Source: Clostridiales bacterium
GTDB lineage: Bacteria > Bacillota > Clostridia > Christensenellales > UBA1242
Direction: 5' to 3'
DNA length: 64,000 bases
Assembly (NCBI GenBank): GCA_015069415.1
Contig: SVIQ01000002.1
Coordinates: 1-64,000 of the forward strand
The position numbers and the translations under genes are program-made. The notes below the pieces were generated by a model. That model did no database searches, was not told the DNA's origin, and saw only the letters and a list, made by a program, of their open reading frames with translations. Position 1 is the first letter of the stretch; every line of letters starts with the position of its first letter. Positions 32,310-44,300 of this stretch are shown piece by piece.

Positions 32310-33557
32310 ATGAAGAATTTTAATCCAATTAGAGGTACATATGATTATATGCCTAGGGAAGCAAAAATACGTGAAATTATTAGAGGAAAAATTTTAGAGA
32401 GTTATCAAAATAATGGTTATAATTTGATTTCAACACCTATTCTTGAGAGCTTAGATTTTTTAGATTCTAGTGAAGGTGGTGACAATCTTCGTTTAATGTT
32501 TAAAACCATAAAAAGAGGTGACCGTCTTGATTTAACTAAGCCAGATTTATCAGAAAAAGATATTACAGAAGAAGGCTTAAGATATGATTTAACTGTTCCG
32601 CTTTCAAGATTTTATGCAAACAACAGAAACAAATTACCTAATCCATTTAAAGCTATTCAAATGGATTATGCATTCCGTGCCGAACGTCCTCAAAAAGGAA
32701 GAAATCGCCAATTTATTCAATGCGATATTGACGTATTCGGAGATTCAAGCATAAATGCTGAACTTGAACTTTTGAAGACTACTATAGACACTTATGAAAA
32801 ACTGGGATTTAACAATTTAACTTTAAAAATCAATAACCGTGAAATTTTAAATTCTTTAATTCTTAGTGCGGGCTTTGAAGAAGAAAGTATTAAAACAATT
32901 TGTGTGACGCTAGACAAACTTGACAAAATCCAAATCAATGGAGTTATGATGGAACTTATTGAAAAAGGTTTTGACATGGAGAAAATTAACAAACTTAGCG
33001 AAATTCTTTCAGACGTAAAAGAAAGAGGAGTTAATTCATTAATTAATTATGGCGTAAGTGAAAAAACAGTTTTAGACTTAAATTATTTGATTGATAATCT
33101 TAACAAAATGACTGACGGAAAACACAATATCATGTTTGAGGTTTCAATTGTTAGAGGACAAGGTTACTACACAGGAACAATCTACGAGTTCTATACAGAA
33201 GGATTTGGTGGAGCAATTGGTGCTGGTGGTCGTTACGACAAAATGATTGAAAAAATGACCGGATTTAGTGTTCCAGCTGTAGGTGCAAGTATTGGTTTCG
33301 AGCCAGTAACAATGCTACTTAAAGAAAAGAACGTAATGTTTGACGCAAAAGAAAACTTAGCATTAATTTATGATGAAGATGATGACATTTTGGAAGTGTT
33401 CGACATTAAATCTAAGTTAATGGAAAAATTCAATGTTTCACTTTTTGCCAGAGCTAAAAATATGAAGAATTTCTATGAAAAAATTGTTGAAGTTGCAGAT
33501 TGTGTTACAAGTGTGAAAGATTACAAAGAAGGAAAAGAAATTAAAATTTTAAATTAA
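32310..33557 (+). CDS. hisS: Histidyl-tRNA synthetase
   Basis: 415 residues. Class II motifs: RGTYDYMPREAKIREII near the N-terminus, LRYDLTVPLSRFYA and FRAERPQKGRNRQFIQCDIDVFG (motif 2), histidine-specific VRGQGYYTGTIYEFY, and GAGGRYDKMI with GASIGFEPV (motif 3). The C-terminal anticodon-binding domain is short. A HisZ-type paralogue is unlikely because all substrate motifs are intact and no his operon is nearby. The HD hydrolase gene follows 18 nt later. Confidence 0.92.
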   Translation: MKNFNPIRGTYDYMPREAKIREIIRGKILESYQNNGYNLISTPILESLDFLDSSEGGDNLRLMFKTIKRGDRLDLTKPDLSEKDITEEGLRYDLTVPLSRFYANNRNKLPNPFKAIQMDYAFRAERPQKGRNRQFIQCDIDVFGDSSINAELELLKTTIDTYEKLGFNNLTLKINNREILNSLILSAGFEEESIKTICVTLDKLDKIQINGVMMELIEKGFDMEKINKLSEILSDVKERGVNSLINYGVSEKTVLDLNYLIDNLNKMTDGKHNIMFEVSIVRGQGYYTGTIYEFYTEGFGGAIGAGGRYDKMIEKMTGFSVPAVGASIGFEPVTMLLKEKNVMFDAKENLALIYDEDDDILEVFDIKSKLMEKFNVSLFARAKNMKNFYEKIVEVADCVTSVKDYKEGKEIKILN

Positions 33558-33575
33558 GGTTTACGTGGAGAAAAA

Positions 33576-34172
33576 ATGGAAAAAACTATTGAGCAAAACA
33601 AGGAAGAATTTATTAACATTTTTAAATCAACAATCAAAAGAGAGGGAGCAGACAAACTCTTAGATTATTTAATCAATTCAAGTGACTTCTTCACTGCTCC
33701 GGCGTCAGGAAGAAGACATAGTGCTTTTGAAGGTGGTCTTTGTGTTCATTCAATGAATGTCTACAATAGGTTGAAGAAAAATGTTATCAATGAATATGGT
33801 GAAAATTATCAAGACATAATAAGTGACGAAAGTATTGCGGTAATGTCTTTACTTCACGACGTTTGTAAAGTAAACACTTACACAACTGACTACAGAAATC
33901 AAAAAGTTGACGGACAATGGATTCAAGTTCCTTATTTCGCTTATAATAACTCTCTTCCATATGGACACGGAGAAAAAAGCGTTTACATTATTAGTGGTTT
34001 TATGCGTCTTACTAGAGAAGAAGCTATGGCAATAAACTGGCATATGGGAGGATTTGATCCTCGTGTTCAAAATTCTAGCGATATGTCTGAAGCTTTCTTA
34101 AGATTTCCAAATGCAGTGCTTTTACATGTAAGCGACCTTGAGGCAACCTACTTGGACGAAAAAATACAGTAA
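33576..34172 (+). CDS. HD-domain hydrolase
   Basis: 198 residues. The HD metal ligands are visible: HSAFEGGLCVHSMNVYN, SLLHDVCKVNTY (the HD pair) and a final INWHMGGFD, with YGHGEKSVYII between. This arrangement matches small HD phosphohydrolases of uncertain substrate, sometimes nucleotide-directed. Co-transcribed with hisS; terminated at 34177-34203. Confidence 0.8.
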   Translation: MEKTIEQNKEEFINIFKSTIKREGADKLLDYLINSSDFFTAPASGRRHSAFEGGLCVHSMNVYNRLKKNVINEYGENYQDIISDESIAVMSLLHDVCKVNTYTTDYRNQKVDGQWIQVPYFAYNNSLPYGHGEKSVYIISGFMRLTREEAMAINWHMGGFDPRVQNSSDMSEAFLRFPNAVLLHVSDLEATYLDEKIQ

Positions 34173-34176
34173 ACAA

Positions 34177-34203
34177 GAATCTCTAATTAAAGAGATTTTT
34201 TTT
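34177..34203 (+). terminator. hisS operon terminator
   Basis: GAATCTCT, AATTAA loop, AGAGATTTTTTTT. Confidence 0.75.
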
Positions 34204-34265
34204 GTTTGTAAATTTGCAAAATCACATTTCTTTCGTGATGAACATAAGTAGTTACGAGGTGAAAA

Positions 34266-35324
34266 ATGGCAGAAGCAAGTAGATTTTTAATTGGAGCAAA
34301 TGACGAGCATGGGTTAAATCCACCGACGGCGGGGAAAAGAACTCCGATTTTGCCTTATATAAACAGAAGTTTTTATGAAAACGAATTTAATAGGCGTGCA
34401 AAATATGAATTTATTTTAGCGTGTTTAAGATGTGGTTACAATGTTTACGACATTCATCCGGAAATTCAAGATATTAGCATTTCAACAAGAGTGGTGCGCG
34501 CAAACAGAGCAGGACTTTCTGCACTAGTCACTTTTGCATACAACGCATTTGGCGCGGGGAACAATTTTAATTCGGCTCAAGGTGTTGAGGTTTACTATAG
34601 TGCTTTGAATCCTCTTCCGGCAGATAGCAGAGCGTTGAGTGAAGAAATTTTTGAACAGATTGTGTCATCAACTGGTAGACCTGGACGTTTTGTTGGAAAT
34701 CTTTCTGTTGGAGTTTTGGCAAATGTGAATTGTCCGTCGACTCTTATCGAGGCTGGGTTTATGACCAACTTTGAAGAAGCAAAACTTATGCTTAATCCGA
34801 ACTATATTTCACAAGTCGCTGAAGCAACTTGTCGTGGGGTTTGTGAGTTTTTTAACGTTCCATATGTTGAAAGAAATGTTTCAAATTATCCAACAATAAG
34901 ACAGGGCTCAAGAGGAAACTTTGTAACAATATTACAATATTTATTAAATCAATTTGGCTTTAATTTAAATGTAGACGGAGTCTTTGGAGCAAACACTGCT
35001 AGAGCTGTGAGAAGTTTTCAAGCTAATAATAATTTAACTCAAGATGGAATAGTCGGAAGAAACACTTGGAATGCAATTTTAAATTTAAATCCAACCAGTC
35101 AAACGCTAAGATTGGGTTCAAAACAAAGTGCGGTGATTTATTTGCAACAGTTGTTGACTTCTTTCCTTTATGACGTTGGAACAATAGATGGAATATTTGG
35201 TTCAAATACCGATAGGGCTGTAAGAGAATTTCAAAGAGAAAATGGCTTGACCGAAGATGGAATAGTTGGAAGAAATACATGGAATGCTCTCATTAGTTCA
35301 ACTGGTAGAAGTAATCCAAATTAG
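34266..35324 (+). CDS. Amidase_3-like protein with two peptidoglycan-binding domains
   Basis: 352 residues, no signal peptide. Residues 1-195 resemble Amidase_3: GANDEHGLNPPTAGKRTP (His ligand), NRSFYENEFNRR (Glu) and STLIEAGFMTNFEEA (catalytic Glu region). The segment equal to SIHANA reads VTFAYNAFG, so the second zinc His is missing. Two PG_binding_1 repeats follow (about 210-270 and 280-345, each with VDGVFGANT/IDGIFGSNT and QDGIVGRNTWNA). GAGGTG lies upstream. It sits before spoIIR-sleB-ypeB, so a spore-wall role is likely; activity is uncertain. Confidence 0.75.
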   Translation: MAEASRFLIGANDEHGLNPPTAGKRTPILPYINRSFYENEFNRRAKYEFILACLRCGYNVYDIHPEIQDISISTRVVRANRAGLSALVTFAYNAFGAGNNFNSAQGVEVYYSALNPLPADSRALSEEIFEQIVSSTGRPGRFVGNLSVGVLANVNCPSTLIEAGFMTNFEEAKLMLNPNYISQVAEATCRGVCEFFNVPYVERNVSNYPTIRQGSRGNFVTILQYLLNQFGFNLNVDGVFGANTARAVRSFQANNNLTQDGIVGRNTWNAILNLNPTSQTLRLGSKQSAVIYLQQLLTSFLYDVGTIDGIFGSNTDRAVREFQRENGLTEDGIVGRNTWNALISSTGRSNPN

Positions 35325-35348
35325 CAAAATTAATTTTTAATTTTACAT

Positions 35349-35377
35349 AATACGCAAAATTCTTGCGTATTTTTTTA
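35349..35377 (+). terminator. Terminator after amidase-like gene
   Basis: AATACGCAA / TTGCGTATT stem with a T7 run. Confidence 0.8.
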
Positions 35378-35400
35378 CTAAAATTTTTCAAAAATCAAGT

Positions 35401-35919
35401 ATGAAAAAATTTATGTTTATTGTGATTTTACTTTGCGTGGTGTGTGTCGGGGCTTTGTTCTTACCCAAAGGTCAAGACTATGATTACTTAAGAATACATA
35501 TCCGCGCAAACTCTAACACAAGTTTGGATCAAAGTGTAAAGTATGAAATTAAGGATACATTAGTTGATTTTTTAACGCCGTATTTGTGTAATGTGAAAAC
35601 GAAGGATGAGGCAATTGAAATTGTTGAAAGTCTAACTCCGTCAATTAATGCAAAATGTAATAAATTGCTACGACAAAAAGGGTTTTCATACACGGCAAAC
35701 GTGAAAGTCAACAATGAGTATTTTCCTACTAGAAATTATGATGATGTTACTCTGGAGAGTGGATATTATGATGCGGTCATTGTGGAACTTGGAGAAGCCG
35801 AAGGAGACAATTGGTGGTGCGTAATGTATCCTCCTCTGTGTTTTGTGAATAAATTTGAAAACAATAAGCAAATTAAATATAAATCTAAAATTGTTGAATG
35901 GTTTAACAGGATTTTTTAA
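35401..35919 (+). CDS. spoIIR: Stage II sporulation protein R
   Basis: 172 residues. N-terminal signal/anchor (3-22), then the family core YLRIHIRANSNTSLDQSVKYEIKD, and near the C-terminus GDNWWCVMYPPLCFVN, the hallmark of SpoIIR. It is made in the forespore under sigma-F and secreted so that SpoIIGA can activate sigma-E in the mother cell. No obvious ribosome site. It is 10 nt before sleB. Confidence 0.93.
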   Translation: MKKFMFIVILLCVVCVGALFLPKGQDYDYLRIHIRANSNTSLDQSVKYEIKDTLVDFLTPYLCNVKTKDEAIEIVESLTPSINAKCNKLLRQKGFSYTANVKVNNEYFPTRNYDDVTLESGYYDAVIVELGEAEGDNWWCVMYPPLCFVNKFENNKQIKYKSKIVEWFNRIF

Positions 35920-35929
35920 AGGAGAAGTT

Positions 35930-36625
35930 ATGAAGAAAATAGTAATCTGTTTGGTAGTTTGTTTTTCTATTTTTTCTGCAATACTTGGAACTGTTGCTAT
36001 AACTAAAGAGAATAAATCCAATGCAGTACAAACTAGTTCAAGTATGAACGTAGCATACTCAGCTACGGCAGACACAAAAGAAGTTCAAAGACGATTAAAA
36101 AAATGGGGATATTACACTGGTGCAGTCGATGGAATTAATGGACCACTTACTAAATCGGCAGTCAAGAAATTTCAAAAAAGATACGGATTAGTTCCAGATG
36201 GTATTGTGGGACCACTTACTGCTGCAAAAATGGGAATAACGCTTTCGAATTCATCAAGTTCTTCCAATTACAACTCTAACGATAGATACTTGCTTGCAAA
36301 AGTGATTTACGCAGAAGCTCGTGGCGAAAGTTACACTGGACAAGTAGCTATCGGTGCTGTTGTTTTAAATAGGGTCAGAGACAGTCGCTTTCCGAACACT
36401 GTTGCGGGAGTGATTTATCAACCTTGGGCATTTACCGCTGTCAACGACGGACAAATAAATTTAGAGCCAAATCAAAAGGCTTATCAAGCGGCAGATGACG
36501 CATTGAACGGTTGGGATCCAACTTATGGATGTGTTTATTATTACAATCCACAAACGGCAACAAGTAAATGGATTTTTACAACAAAGAAAGTTACGCAAAT
36601 CGGCAAACATGTCTTTGCAGTCTAG
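35930..36625 (+). CDS. sleB: Spore cortex-lytic enzyme SleB
   Basis: 231 residues from ATG 35930 (AAGGAGAAG upstream). Signal peptide (1-24), one PG_binding_1 domain (about 45-105, with GAVDGINGPLTKSAVKKFQ), then a Hydrolase_2 domain (about 120-231) with LLAKVIYAEARGESYTGQVA (catalytic Glu) and a long C-terminal region ending KHVFAV. In the family it is a lytic transglycosylase that needs muramic-delta-lactam (made through CwlD). The ypeB gene follows. Confidence 0.93.
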   Translation: MKKIVICLVVCFSIFSAILGTVAITKENKSNAVQTSSSMNVAYSATADTKEVQRRLKKWGYYTGAVDGINGPLTKSAVKKFQKRYGLVPDGIVGPLTAAKMGITLSNSSSSSNYNSNDRYLLAKVIYAEARGESYTGQVAIGAVVLNRVRDSRFPNTVAGVIYQPWAFTAVNDGQINLEPNQKAYQAADDALNGWDPTYGCVYYYNPQTATSKWIFTTKKVTQIGKHVFAV

Positions 36626-36634
36626 GAGGAAAAT

Positions 36635-38044
36635 ATGGACAAAAAAATTAAAAGTGAAGATTTTAGTTCAAACGTCAACAAAGACAATGAAACTAAAAAG
36701 AAAAGTAATGCTCAAAAAGTTCAACCTTGGCTAATTGTTGCAATTGTGAGTTTAATTGTAATTCTTACATGTGTTTTAATAGCGTATTATCAAGTTTACA
36801 ATTCAAGCAAGCAAAATGCGAACGTCTTGGAAGGAATTTACACGTCAAGCTATTATTCAATGGTTGACAATGTAAACAATTTAAGTGTAGATTTGTCAAA
36901 GTATTCTACTCTTACAACAAAACAAGCAAAACTTAGTACAATGCAAGACATGATGACCGACTGTAATTATATTTTAGCTGGACTAAGTACACTACCTATA
37001 AATCAAGAAAATGTAATTTCGGCTACAAAATTTTTCAATCAAGTAAATGGTCTTTGTGAAGCTTATTCAACAACCTTAAACAAAGGTGAAAATTTAACTC
37101 AAGAACAAGAGTTAATCTTTGATGAAATCAACATTGTGGTAGGACAAATTAAATCAAATTTTAACAAACAAAACTATGGAATGTACGATACTTCATTTAA
37201 TTTTATTGATGCGTCAGTGTTTGACGATACAGGAATGAATGAATTAAGTGAGGGTATGGGAGATTTGACTAATGCAAACATAGATTATCCCGCTATGATT
37301 TTTGACGGACCGTTTAGTACTGCTTTAGAAACAAAACAAGTGAAAGGTTTACCTAAAGAAGAATGCTCAAAAGAAGATGCAAAAAATTATCTTGAAAACA
37401 CTGTCTACAAAAATAGAGACGTTAAGGTAATGTACTCAAATGAAACAAATGGAACAATTGAAACATACGATTTCGACGTAGAAATTGACGGAAAATCATT
37501 TAATGCCAGTGTGAGTAAAAGAGGATGCCTTCTTATGTCCATTTCTGGATATGCTGAAGGAGGAGATCCAATCATGAAAACAGAGCAAGCCATGGAACTC
37601 GCTAAAACTTTTGCTAACAACATAGGTTTTGAAAATATGGATGTAGTTTGGAAAGAAAGTTTTCAGAATGTAGTTTATGTAAATCTTGCACCTGTCATTA
37701 ATGATGTAATTATGTATCCCGACCTAGTTAAAGTGAAAGTGGATTTGACCTCTCAAGACATAATCGGTCTTGAAGCGATGAATTATGCTCTTAATCATGT
37801 TGACCGAAATCCAGAATTTGTGTTAACAGAAAAAGAAGCAGAAACAGTACTTGGTTTTGATTACAACATTTTGTCAACGTCTAAAACAGTAATTCGCTTA
37901 GATGGAGGAACAGAGATTTCAGCATACGAATTTTACCTTGAAAGAATTGACGGGAACTACTTTTACTATATAGACGCTAAAACTAAAGAGATTGCAAAAG
38001 TCATGAAATTAGTTCAAGTTGAAAACAGTGAAAAATTAATTTAA
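36635..38044 (+). CDS. ypeB: Germination protein YpeB
   Basis: 469 residues. A charged N-terminus, one membrane span (about 33-53), an extracytoplasmic helical region, then PepSY-like domains (about 290-470) with the MTKEQAMELAKTFANNIGFENMDV-type segment. YpeB and SleB stabilise each other in spores; the 10-nt spacing to sleB supports the pair. Terminator at 38053. Confidence 0.9.
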   Translation: MDKKIKSEDFSSNVNKDNETKKKSNAQKVQPWLIVAIVSLIVILTCVLIAYYQVYNSSKQNANVLEGIYTSSYYSMVDNVNNLSVDLSKYSTLTTKQAKLSTMQDMMTDCNYILAGLSTLPINQENVISATKFFNQVNGLCEAYSTTLNKGENLTQEQELIFDEINIVVGQIKSNFNKQNYGMYDTSFNFIDASVFDDTGMNELSEGMGDLTNANIDYPAMIFDGPFSTALETKQVKGLPKEECSKEDAKNYLENTVYKNRDVKVMYSNETNGTIETYDFDVEIDGKSFNASVSKRGCLLMSISGYAEGGDPIMKTEQAMELAKTFANNIGFENMDVVWKESFQNVVYVNLAPVINDVIMYPDLVKVKVDLTSQDIIGLEAMNYALNHVDRNPEFVLTEKEAETVLGFDYNILSTSKTVIRLDGGTEISAYEFYLERIDGNYFYYIDAKTKEIAKVMKLVQVENSEKLI

Positions 38045-38052
38045 ATTAAAAA

Positions 38053-38085
38053 AATTAGGAAATTATTAATATTTCCTTATTTTTT
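38053..38085 (+). terminator. ypeB terminator
   Basis: AGGAAAT, TATTAAT loop, ATTTCCT and T-rich tail. Confidence 0.65.
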
Positions 38086-38318
38086 ATTAATTTTTTAATG
38101 ATTTTTAATATATTTTGTAAAATTTTATTTAATTTTAAATAAAATACTCGAAAAAATTAATAATTAAAGATTAAAATTGATAAATAAATATTTTAAAAAT
38201 TTTGTCAAAAAATAAATTATTTTTGTTTGGAAATTTAATTTGCATATGTTATAATTTTAATATTAATAATATTAATATTTTCTTTTGCGTTGGAGAAAAT
38301 AAAAAAGAGGGGTAAAAC

Positions 38319-41300
38319 GTGCTTAAGAAAAAGAAATTAATTGTTGCACTAATTTTTATGACAACAGCATTGCTTGCGTCGATTTTGGGCGTTAGTACAA
38401 TTTTTGCGTCGCGTGTAGCAAGAGCTGAATTGTATGAAGTTGAAACAGAATTTGGGGAAGGGACAAATAAGAAGAATTTTAGTATGGTGGGAAAATATAA
38501 CAATGTAATCTTTTCTGCTGAAAAGGTTTTAGTTGTGTCTTCTGACAATGAAATTGACGATGACAACATATATGAAGATTTTACAACAAATGAAATTGGA
38601 ACAGTTAAAGAATTTGTCGAAGATGAATCTACTACTACCAGAAGTGCCGTTGCTTATGGCCATAGTTTTGCAACTGGAGAAACTGGCAAAAACTATTACT
38701 TCAAAGATTATGATTCAGACAAAGAAGTAATATATAACGGCAAAGATGTTTTGTTGACGAATGAAAAGAATGCTAACGGTAAGTATCAATTAAAGAACGA
38801 TGAAAATCTTCAAGAAGCTGTTATGATTTCTATTGGTGGATATGTTGTAAGAAACTCTGAGATTAAATATAATTCAGAGACTGAAACCAAAAATGGAAAT
38901 ACAGTAAATGTTTACGACAAAATTCAAGATTTAAAAATTTTCGCTTATCACAACGGAAGTAGTTTCGTAGATTTGCCAAGTAAAAGAAAGAATTATGACG
39001 AACAAGATAACGATATAGAATATCAAGATTTCGTGTACATAATTCCTCAGACAGAAGAAAATGAAGGTCATTGGAAGTTCGAATTTAGTTTCTTTAAAGA
39101 TGGGAAAGAATACAATCAAGAATTTGAATTCTATCTCATGTTTGAAACATCTTACACTCAAAATTTAACTGAAGGGTCCGTTACATCCGTTACATATATT
39201 GCAAAACCTACATTGATGAAGCCAGACAGTGGAAGTTACTCATCAATATCAGACGGAGTAAATAATTATGTTTACAATTTAGGTTCAAGCGACAATTTCC
39301 CTCTTTTAACTTTTGATCCTCGTCATTACAACGTTACATACACATACAGAGGAAGATACGAAACAAAAACAAACACTTTTTCTTATGATAATGGCGAACT
39401 TTTGCTAAATGGCGAAAAAATTGAAGAAATAGACGATAATGAAAAAATTGTAACTCTTATGTTTACCGAACCTGGAGAGTACACAATTAATTATGATTAT
39501 GTTTACACTGATCAAAATGGTTCAAGAGTGATTGATTCATTCAAGACTCAAACAAAAACTTTCCAAATTAAAGGGTTTAATGTTAAGTATCCTTTGACAG
39601 ACAAAGGCGAAGAGTTTAGACATCTTGTGTTTGCTGATGCTAGTGACGCAGTTGAATTAGTAGTGTCTCCTGAAACAATAGGATCTTATGATATCAACAC
39701 TGACACAAGATTAAATGGTCGTCGTGTTGGAACATCTGTTACAAATGGAATGGTAAACGAAAATTACACTCTTAACGCAAATGTTACTAACGCCATTGGA
39801 TCAACTTTAATTGAAAATTTAAAAACTAAAAATGGAGATGGGCAAGAAATCACAAATTTCTTAAAATCAATTAAATACTCTGAAGTAAAAACAAACCTTG
39901 GTGCAGTAAAGGTTGACAGTGCATTAGATTATATCAAGCAAGATCTTGAAAATGCAGAAGCAGACAAACGAACAATGGGAAGTTTCTACTACTTTAGTAA
40001 AACTATTATTGATGATTATGAAGATTTGTTCGAAAGTAACTCTACTTCATCAAAGGTGTTTGACAACACTGTAACATTTAATCAAACTGGATATTATTTA
40101 GTTTTCATTAAAGTTAATGCTAACACAAATTCTACAAATGATAATTTTTACCAAATCTTTGCATTCCAGTACTCAACTGATTCTATAGGAGTTGTTGTAA
40201 CAACTGAAGAAGGACAAGAAGTTGGTGCGTACGGATACACAAATCAAGATGTACGAGTTTCATGGAAAGAGCCAGAAAGATTTGAAAGAAAAGTTCAGGT
40301 TAGTTATGAAATTAAAAACGGATACGAGAAAGGTAAAACTGGAAAACTTGAACAGAACGGAGTTATTAAATTAGATGATGAAAAATGGGCTGAGTACAAT
40401 ATTAATTTAAGTGGTGCAGGAAAATCATCAACAGAAACTGTCTTTACAATTGACAAAACTCCAATCGGGGAAATTAAAGCATATAAGGTAACCGGCTCAA
40501 ACAATTCGTTTAAAGTAGAGATGGAAGGAAGCTCTTCAAGAGAAGTGGTAATGTTCTCAAACGGTAAAACTACTTTGTCTTGGGAGGAAAAAGACAGTGG
40601 AGCAAGTACATTTGCGTCTTACACATTCACTCCATTTGTGAAAACAAGTAGTAAGCCAGAATTATCAACAACAATTACAGCAAGCAAAACTACAACAATT
40701 CTTAGAAATGGATATGCTTTAAGCGAAAGTGAATCTGCAAGCTATTCGTTTAGTAAGCCGTTTAATTTAACTAAGTCTTTTGATGACAATTCAGTAATTT
40801 ACGAACAAGGAATTTATCAATTTACGATTGAGGATATCGCAGGAAATTCTTGTAAATATTTATTCGTAATTGACAATTCTCCGGCATTCTTTAAAGTGGA
40901 CTACACTGATGACAAGGGAGATAAAAAGACAGAATATATTTACAATGTTACAAAAATGTACGGCGACAAAATTACTGTCTCAATCGGAAATTACAAGGGA
41001 ATTTTCTTAGGTGATGATTTAACTTTTGATACTAGCGACTTCAGAAATTGTGAAGATTTTAAGAATTTATTTAAGAATATAACTTTGACCGACGACGAAT
41101 CTGACGACAAGTTCCAATATAATGGAATGTACTTACTTGTTGAAAACTTAGATTTGCTTTCAAACCAAGAAAGTGAAGGATTGACAAGAAAACCTAGAAA
41201 TGATTATGATTTCACAAAACCAACAGAGGATGAGGGTGTGTCCAAAGTTGGATATTTCTATGTTGTTGGAAGAAATGAAATTAATAATGTTAAAGGTTAC

Positions 41301-44300
41301 GAATCAATTAATGACTATAAAACAGATTATTTAAATTCTTCAGTAACTCTCGAAATTAACACTGACAATTCAAAAGGTTTGATCTACTACGGAAACGTGA
41401 CTTTGGACAATGGAAAACTTTCCCAAATAACAGATGTAAAAGATGAAAAGAAACTGGCAAGATTGTATTATGTAGGAACTGGGGAGAAAGATGGAAATAA
41501 ATATTTTGGAACAAATGCCACAAAAGATAATGTTGTTGTGTTCACTTGGGAACCTAAAATTGGAGACCAAAATTACAAACTTAGCGAATTGAAAGTTGAA
41601 TATTTCCCTTTGTCAATTTCAACTGATGAAAATGGAAATAAACTTTATTCTTACAACACGACAGGTTTTACAATGTCATTGTATAATGGATCTCAATTTG
41701 ATGAATCTGTTATTTATGACGGAACAACTGCATATGCAGTAATTAATTTAAACAATGGACAAACGCAAGAAGGTCTTTACGAAATTACTAGAACATATGA
41801 GGCGTCTGGTGAAACATTTACTTATCGTTTCATAGTTGACAGAAGAAATATTGTTGATGTCAATGGAATGGGTGATGGCATATATATTCATCTAAATAAT
41901 GAAACAAAGTTTGATGATTTCACAAAACAAGGTTTGGAAGAGTTTGAGTATAATTACGACACTAAACCTCAAAAATATTATGTTTACTTAACGACAAATA
42001 AAGTACCAGCTGAAATTGAAGTTCCAATTGGAAAATTCATGACTGCTGTAAATGAATTCTCTAAGTACAAGGCGGGGGCTTTAAATCTTGAGATTTTGTA
42101 TTCTAATGGAGGAGATTTCCGCTCAGTAGATGTTGATACAAGTAATTGGGGAAGTGATGACTCTAATAAAGAATATCACACTACCAAATTTAAAACAGAT
42201 CTCTGGAAAGTTTTAAGTAATTCTAATTGGTTATATCAAGACGGAACTTATATCATTAGAATTACAGATAATGTCAAGACAACATCTGATGACAAAAATG
42301 TTGTGTCGCTTGGATTTAAAATTTCTAGGTCTCATCCAGAAATACCAGTTTACACAAGCAATGCTTCTAATATGACCTATGAAGATGCTATTAACAGAGC
42401 AACAGAAGTAGACAAGGATGAAGAAGTTAATACAATTAAATTAACTACTAATGAGAGATATCTTTTCATCAATATTCCTAAGTATGTTTCAGCTAGTACA
42501 AAAGCTGGTGTTGAAACTACAATAACTGTAAATGGAACTACAGCAAATGGAAAAGAAGAGCAGGTTGGGCAATATAAATATATCGGAGACGAAGAATATT
42601 ATCCAATTTGCATTGATACTACTTTAAGCAAAGAAAATAAAGACTACACAACTTATACTTTTGAAGTTAAATATAGATCATCGAGTAATGATATTGATAA
42701 ATGTTACGGTAAGTTCTTAACAACAAAATATGTAATCACAATCGACAGAGAAGCGCCTAAAGCAAATATTAATAAATTGATGAAGGGTGAGCTTGCAAAA
42801 CTTTATGCTGAAAACTACAAAGATTCAAAGATAATGGAAGAGTTTAAGCATGAAGTAAAGAGTTCTTACAAAGGCAATAATAATGTAGTTGACTATTACT
42901 ACACTTATGAATATGTTTCTAAAAATGAAGCGCAATATGATCCAAAAGTGTTTGCTTTCCCTGTTAAAGCAAAGGATGAATTTGAAAAGTCTAGTGATTT
43001 AGCGTATGTTTACTCTAAAAAGTTTGACAAAGCTACTGGATTAACAAAAATGCCGGTTGTAGATTTTGCGACATATGCATTTGATAAAAAAGATAATATT
43101 TCTAACTACGAGTCTTTGATTAATGGACGTGGTGTTGGATACTACGAAATCATCGAAAAAGACATTGCTGGAAATATGACTCAATATGTTGTGTATTATG
43201 GAGATATTTCTAAACCTTCGATTAAAGTTAATGATTCAGAAGTTAATGATTCAAACAACATGTTTGCGTTCGCAACTGAACCCAAACTAGAAGGAACAGC
43301 AGGTACTTACGATTTCTTTGTAGTTGAATTCAATAACAAAACATATTACTCCAATTTTGATGTGTCTCTACAAAATATCTTAGATGAAATTGAAAAAGAA
43401 TTTAATAAATCTTTATTAAATTATGGTACATATAGTTTAAAATTTAAATCTCAAGGTGTGGAAATTAACATCAATTTATCATTTGCAGATCCTTCAACGG
43501 CTGATGCTATTAATATTGTCGACTGGTGCCAAGACACAGAAATTATTTTCCCTGTTGTCAATCAGGAGTCTGTAAGATATCCTAAGCAAATTAGTGTTAC
43601 TTACAACAAAGATGGAGTTACAACAACAGATGTTTATGTTTTAAGCACAAAAGATGACAAATATCATAAGCAAATAATAAAAGAAAATGGAGATAAAGGA
43701 CTTGAAGAATTTTCTACTTTAAGATTAACTAATTTGTCAGGAACTTACATAATTAGCTATGAAGATGTGTTTGATGACAAAGACTTTGCTATTGTAAAAT
43801 ATGGCACCGACGGAAAGAAAACAGATTATGTTGATAGTTATGTAGTAGAAAAAAACTATGCAACAACAGGAGACATTTATCATTTTGCAGATTCATTCTC
43901 AGTATATTTCGACAATGTTGTTTACAATGGAGATAATAACGTGGAGTATACAATTATCTCTGCAGACGGAACTTCTTCTAAAGGTACTGAAAGTTTAAGC
44001 AATATTACAAGTGAAAGTTTCATAACTTTAGATGAAAGCTCAAGTACAATTAAGTTTAATCATCTTCATGATAAAGTAAGAGACAAAAAAGTAGAAATTA
44101 CACTTACATTAGTTTCGAATGTGGTTGACAATAAGGTTTATAAATTTGTTTTAGATACAAGTTATGGAAATGTTCTTGTAAGTGATACAAACGGAAATCT
44201 TTGTGATAACAAAGTTCATTACAACGTTAACGAAAACATTGTAGACGCATTAAAAAATGGAACAATTACAAGCGGAGAATCTACAATGGGCAGTGCAACA

